From the NCBI GenBank assembly GCA_964525675.1, contig CAZGJW010000181.1, forward strand, positions 1 to 5,356: a stretch of DNA of 5,356 nt, given 5' to 3'. The notes under the pieces are model-generated. The model ran no database searches. It worked only from the letters and a program-made list of their open reading frames with translations, and had not been told where the DNA came from. Shown here one piece after another: positions 3,321-5,356 of this stretch. The stretch comes from CAYSRJ01 sp964525675. GTDB taxonomy: Bacteria; Spirochaetota; B62-G9; DRHN01. Each line of letters begins with the position of its first letter. Positions within the stretch are counted from its first letter, which is position 1. Position numbers and translations under genes: made by a program.

Positions 3321-4292
3321 ATGGAAGGGGCATTGATCAAGAAGGAGGGATTACAGGAGTATCGTGTCGATTGGGGGTATCAATCTGACGTATTCTTGTT
3401 TCAACAACAGGGCATCAACTCGAAAGCTTCAGTGCACGCCTATAAACACGCTTTAAAATGTTTTATTCGTTTCATGGAGGAGGGGGGGAACACCAGGCCG
3501 ACACCTGCGGACGTATACGCTTATGAAGGATATCTACGGGCCCGGAAATACTCAGATTTTACAAAAAACCTGTACCTGCACTTGCTTAAACGTTTTTTCG
3601 CCTTCCTGGAGCGCCATATCGACCTTGAGACGGGCGGAACGGTACGAGTGTACCCGAATATCTGTAAGGGCATCAAAATTAACGTCAAAAGGCCTCCTCG
3701 TGCGCCTGTACGCAATTCTCTGACGGACCGTGACGTTAAGCGCCTCCGGACGCACCTGAAAAGCCTATCCGGACAGAAAGCAGCACGTGACCTGCTCATG
3801 ATTGAGCTCGCTCTCTTTAACGGGCTCCGGGATTGTGAGATCGCACGACTCCGGGTTCAGGATATTGTCTTAGACGGTGACAAAATCCGCATGTACCTGT
3901 TTCGGAAGGGGCGGACGGCCCGGAATAGCAATGACTTTGTGTACCTGCAAGAGAAGCTCTATAAACGGCTCAAGGCCTATATCCGTAAGTATCGGATCAA
4001 GAATTACATCTTCTACGACGTGAACCACCGGACACCCCGGACAGAGTATTTACACCCCGGATCGGTGAGTATGATCATTTCCCGGAGAATGCGAGAGGCC
4101 GGAGTTAAACGGGAGAATACAACGCCTCACTCTTGCCGCCACTGGTTTGCTACTGCTCTGCTTAAAAAAGGGACGTCTGTATTCGATGTTCAACGGAGTA
4201 TGGGACATAGTGATTTACAAAGCACCCTTGTGTATCTGCATACAAAGCAATTGTTTGAAGATAATCCTTGTGAGCTCGCACTTGAATATTAA
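3321..4292 (+). CDS. tyrosine recombinase (XerC/D-like), recombinase 2
   Basis: This 323-aa enzyme is about the usual size for XerC/D and integron-type integrases. The core-binding SAM-like domain spans about residues 22-98 (VFLFQQQGINSKASVHAYKH onward) and the catalytic domain about 132-318. Catalytic residues are Arg170 with Glu173 (FNGLRDCEIARLR), Lys196 (LFRKGR), His270-x-x-Arg273 (PHSCRHWFATALL), His296 (MGHSDLQST) and Tyr305 nine residues on. All are present, so it should be active. The start is fixed by AAGGAGGT (3308-3315), 5 nt before the ATG. It is divergent from the RHH gene with shared control elements. No terminator is seen before copy 2 of the small-gene block, so these are probably co-transcribed. 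It is clearly different in sequence from recombinase 1, so the modules are not a simple recent duplication. A target at the GCGCG repeats is inferred. Confidence 0.95.
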   Translation: MEGALIKKEGLQEYRVDWGYQSDVFLFQQQGINSKASVHAYKHALKCFIRFMEEGGNTRPTPADVYAYEGYLRARKYSDFTKNLYLHLLKRFFAFLERHIDLETGGTVRVYPNICKGIKINVKRPPRAPVRNSLTDRDVKRLRTHLKSLSGQKAARDLLMIELALFNGLRDCEIARLRVQDIVLDGDKIRMYLFRKGRTARNSNDFVYLQEKLYKRLKAYIRKYRIKNYIFYDVNHRTPRTEYLHPGSVSMIISRRMREAGVKRENTTPHSCRHWFATALLKKGTSVFDVQRSMGHSDLQSTLVYLHTKQLFEDNPCELALEY

Positions 4293-4359
4293 GGGGGGTA
4301 TAACTCATAACTGAAAGTAAGCATAAAGAAAAGCTGAAAAAAACCAAGGAGGCTGAAAA

Positions 4360-4662
4360 ATGGAAGTCTACGAAAACGGCGAGGTAGTAGGTGAGGTGGA
4401 ATACAATAGCAACCTGGATTACTGGGACGGCAGTAACTACACGTGTGGCGGCGCCGGTCGGCATAAGGGATTGACGCAGCTTTCCGATGGAAGGTACGTA
4501 TTGATTCACGGCTCACAATGGCAGGGAGAGCGGAATTATGCAGAAGTCATTAACGAAGTCCGGGCGGTACAGGAAATACTAAAATCCGGCAATATCGATC
4601 TATTTGACAAATACCCGGAACTCGACAGATTGCGGGCGGAAACCATTTTGAGGGAGAGTTGA
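4360..4662 (+). CDS. 100-aa protein of unknown function, copy 2
   Basis: The product is identical to that of 1885-2187. Here the start is clearer: AAGGAGG (4347-4353) lies 6 nt before the ATG at 4360, and the upstream sequence differs from copy 1, which supports this ATG as the shared start. The gene begins 67 bp after the recombinase 2 stop, in the same direction, and is probably read from the recombinase promoter. The lack of any difference between the copies points to recent duplication or gene conversion. The function remains unknown; the strong polar motif around residues 33-52 and the acidic helical C-terminal half are the only visible landmarks. Confidence 0.8.
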   Translation: MEVYENGEVVGEVEYNSNLDYWDGSNYTCGGAGRHKGLTQLSDGRYVLIHGSQWQGERNYAEVINEVRAVQEILKSGNIDLFDKYPELDRLRAETILRES

Positions 4663-4689
4663 AGATAAGCCATTCAAAGGAGGCACATT

Positions 4690-4761
4690 TTGAGGGTAAC
4701 TAAGGCAGGGTGGTACTTTTTACCGGCTGTATTAAATAAATCGCTCAGAGGGGCAATATAA
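4690..4761 (+). CDS. possible 23-aa peptide, copy 2
   Basis: This is the same TTG-initiated frame with an AAAGGAGG site as in copy 1. A weak stem, CTCAG/CTGAG, overlaps its end and the start region of the next gene, so attenuation or translational coupling is possible. Evidence is limited to the ribosome binding site and position. Confidence 0.35.
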   Translation: MRVTKAGWYFLPAVLNKSLRGAI

Positions 4762-4783
4762 GCGCCTGAGAAGGAGGTACATC

Positions 4784-5005
4784 GTGAACACGGAAAACAT
4801 TCAAAAAAGTCTGCATTGTTCAAAAGAAATGGAGGCAGCATTCGAGAAATTGCAAGAGAAGCATTCATACTTATGGTGGACACTCGCCGAGCTCGCCTAT
4901 CAAGGCAAATACGAACTCAAGGCGTATCACCATGGACGGGAGCTATGGTCAACAAGGGGCAGCGAAAAGCTGATAATGTCGCACATAAACGATCTGCTGT
5001 CTTAG
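4784..5005 (+). CDS. 73-aa protein of unknown function, copy 2
   Basis: The product is identical to that of 2309-2530, with the same GTG start and AAGGAGG site. In this module it is followed, about 60 bp on, by the single hybrid repeat rather than the array. Its linkage to a repeat core is therefore kept in both settings. Because the surrounding DNA is identical in both copies, the duplication itself gives no information on selection. The function is unknown. Confidence 0.75.
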   Translation: MNTENIQKSLHCSKEMEAAFEKLQEKHSYLWWTLAELAYQGKYELKAYHHGRELWSTRGSEKLIMSHINDLLS

Positions 5006-5065
5006 GAAATACACGTAATAGTTTGCCCGGTACACTGAGCATGAAAATTCAAAACGCCCGTAGAG

Positions 5066-5097
5066 TGAAGGCAGCTCCTGCGCGCGGGAAAGGAGGG
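5066..5097 (+). repeat. single hybrid repeat ('empty' array site)
   Basis: The left half matches the first array repeat (TGAAGGCAGCTC versus TGAAAGCAGCTC at 2591-2602). The centre CTCCTGCGCGCG matches the last array repeat exactly (2938-2949). The right part (GGAAAGGAGGG) is new but purine-rich like other right arms. It therefore looks like the junction left when all units are absent. A short stem CTCCT (5075-5079)/AGGAG (5091-5095) can form. Confidence 0.6.
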
Positions 5098-5107
5098 TGT
5101 GTATATT

Positions 5108-5123
5108 TTACAACAAATTGTAA
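5108..5123 (+). promoter_or_regulatory. hairpin abutting a ribosome binding site
   Basis: TTACAA and TTGTAA form a perfect 6-bp stem with loop CAAA. The last two bases overlap the AAGGAGG site (5122-5128) of the next gene, so folding could modulate its translation. There is no U-tract. Confidence 0.35.
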
Positions 5124-5134
5124 GGAGGCTCAAT

Positions 5135-5305
5135 ATGCGATTCATTGACCAGTACCATTTTTATCTGAATGACCGTATTGAGAAGGAGTACCGGAGAAAT
5201 CAACGGAAGGAGGCGCGACATGCTCGTAGACTTAACAGAAGGAGAGTTAAGCAAGATCACGAAAATAATGTTCTATCACAGCGTCTGTATGCAGCGAGGC
5301 GGTAA
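5135..5305 (+). CDS. 56-aa basic protein, phage-like, unknown function
   Basis: AAGGAGG (5122-5128) lies 6 nt before the ATG at 5135. The protein has an aromatic, acidic first part (MRFIDQYHFYLNDRIEKEY) and a strongly basic middle (residues 20-39, rich in Arg, with HARRLNRRRVKQ). This suggests nucleic-acid binding, but the family is not recognised. Its 3' part overlaps the next ORF in another frame by 86 bp, an unusually long overlap, so one of the two may be over-called. A GTG at 5099 would add 12 residues but lies directly against its only candidate ribosome site, so the ATG is preferred. Confidence 0.55.
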   Translation: MRFIDQYHFYLNDRIEKEYRRNQRKEARHARRLNRRRVKQDHENNVLSQRLYAARR

Positions 5306-5356
5306 AAAAGCAGATGCAGAAGTAGCACTTGTAGACAAACTGCTACAGTATCGAGA
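5220..5356 (+). CDS. partial small phage-like protein, runs off the window
   Basis: The ATG at 5220 follows a good GGAAGGAGG site (5206-5214) at 5 nt. The visible 45 residues begin MLVDLTEGELSKITKIMFYH and end DKLLQYR, with the frame open at the edge. Short proteins of this look, with an acidic helical N-terminus and a KKADAEVALVDKLL-type helix, are common in phage and plasmid accessory operons, but I cannot assign a family. It overlaps the 56-aa ORF; its amino-acid mix looks more ordinary than that of the Arg-rich overlapping frame, which slightly favours this one. Confidence 0.55.
   Translation, partial: MLVDLTEGELSKITKIMFYHSVCMQRGGKKADAEVALVDKLLQYR

Larger units (their letters stand above)
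4356..5084 (+). repeat. duplicated small-gene block, copy 2
   Basis: This is the second copy of 1881-2609. Here it follows recombinase 2 by 63 bp with no terminator between. At the right end the sequence changes at G5070 and C5078 and then, instead of entering the array, passes directly into unique sequence after the GCGCG core (5080-5084). Confidence 0.95.

Noticed and set aside
4293..4359. Lysine-rich frame between recombinase 2 and the 100-aa gene
   Set aside because: It has no acceptable start codon (only ATA) despite a G-rich stretch upstream.

Overview
The window looks like part of a mobile element (prophage, plasmid or integrative element) from a Gram-positive, probably Bacillota/Clostridia-type host. 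The support is strong AAGGAGG-type ribosome binding sites, TTGACA/TATAAT-like promoters, frequent GTG/TTG starts, mid-range base composition, and tightly packed small phage-like genes. No species can be named from the sequence alone.

The layout is two parallel modules, both reading left to right. Module A (1-2960) has a small ribbon-helix-helix (RHH) repressor-like gene on the minus strand (38-238), a divergent promoter region, and a tyrosine recombinase gene with a structured 5' leader (486-1547). These are followed by a 44-aa four-cysteine protein (1581-1715), a terminator, a small-gene block (100-aa, possible 23-aa and 73-aa ORFs; 1885-2530), and a 370-bp array of nested palindromes (2591-2960). 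Module B (2988-5356) repeats the plan: RHH gene on the minus strand (2988-3179), divergent promoter region, a second and clearly different tyrosine recombinase (3321-4292), and a second copy of the small-gene block (4360-5005). In place of the array it has one hybrid, 'empty' repeat at about 5066-5097. Two short overlapping phage-like ORFs follow at the right edge.

The most unusual object is the array. Six repeats at a strict 67-68 bp period (three of them identical 32-mers) separate five 34-36 nt spacers. At first sight it resembles a CRISPR array, but every spacer is itself a palindrome, several spacers share the arms AATTGTC/GACAATT, and no cas gene is present. Each repeat is an imperfect inverted repeat of 11-12 bp arms around a GC-rich centre (ACGCGCGTA), the size of a tyrosine-recombinase core site. 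The right half of each repeat also pairs with the left half of the next, so each unit can fold into one long hairpin. The mispairings are G-T/U wobbles on the plus strand, which hints that plus-strand RNA or single-stranded DNA is the functional form.

The small-gene block is identical by eye over 714 bp in the two modules, although the recombinases and RHH proteins around it differ. Near-identity runs on to the GCGCG core of the array's first repeat and ends there. My working model is inference only: each module is an RHH-controlled recombinase whose sites are the GCGCG-centred repeats; module A carries a filled array and module B an emptied one, and the block was copied or homogenised between them. 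No family assignment is offered for the small-gene proteins.
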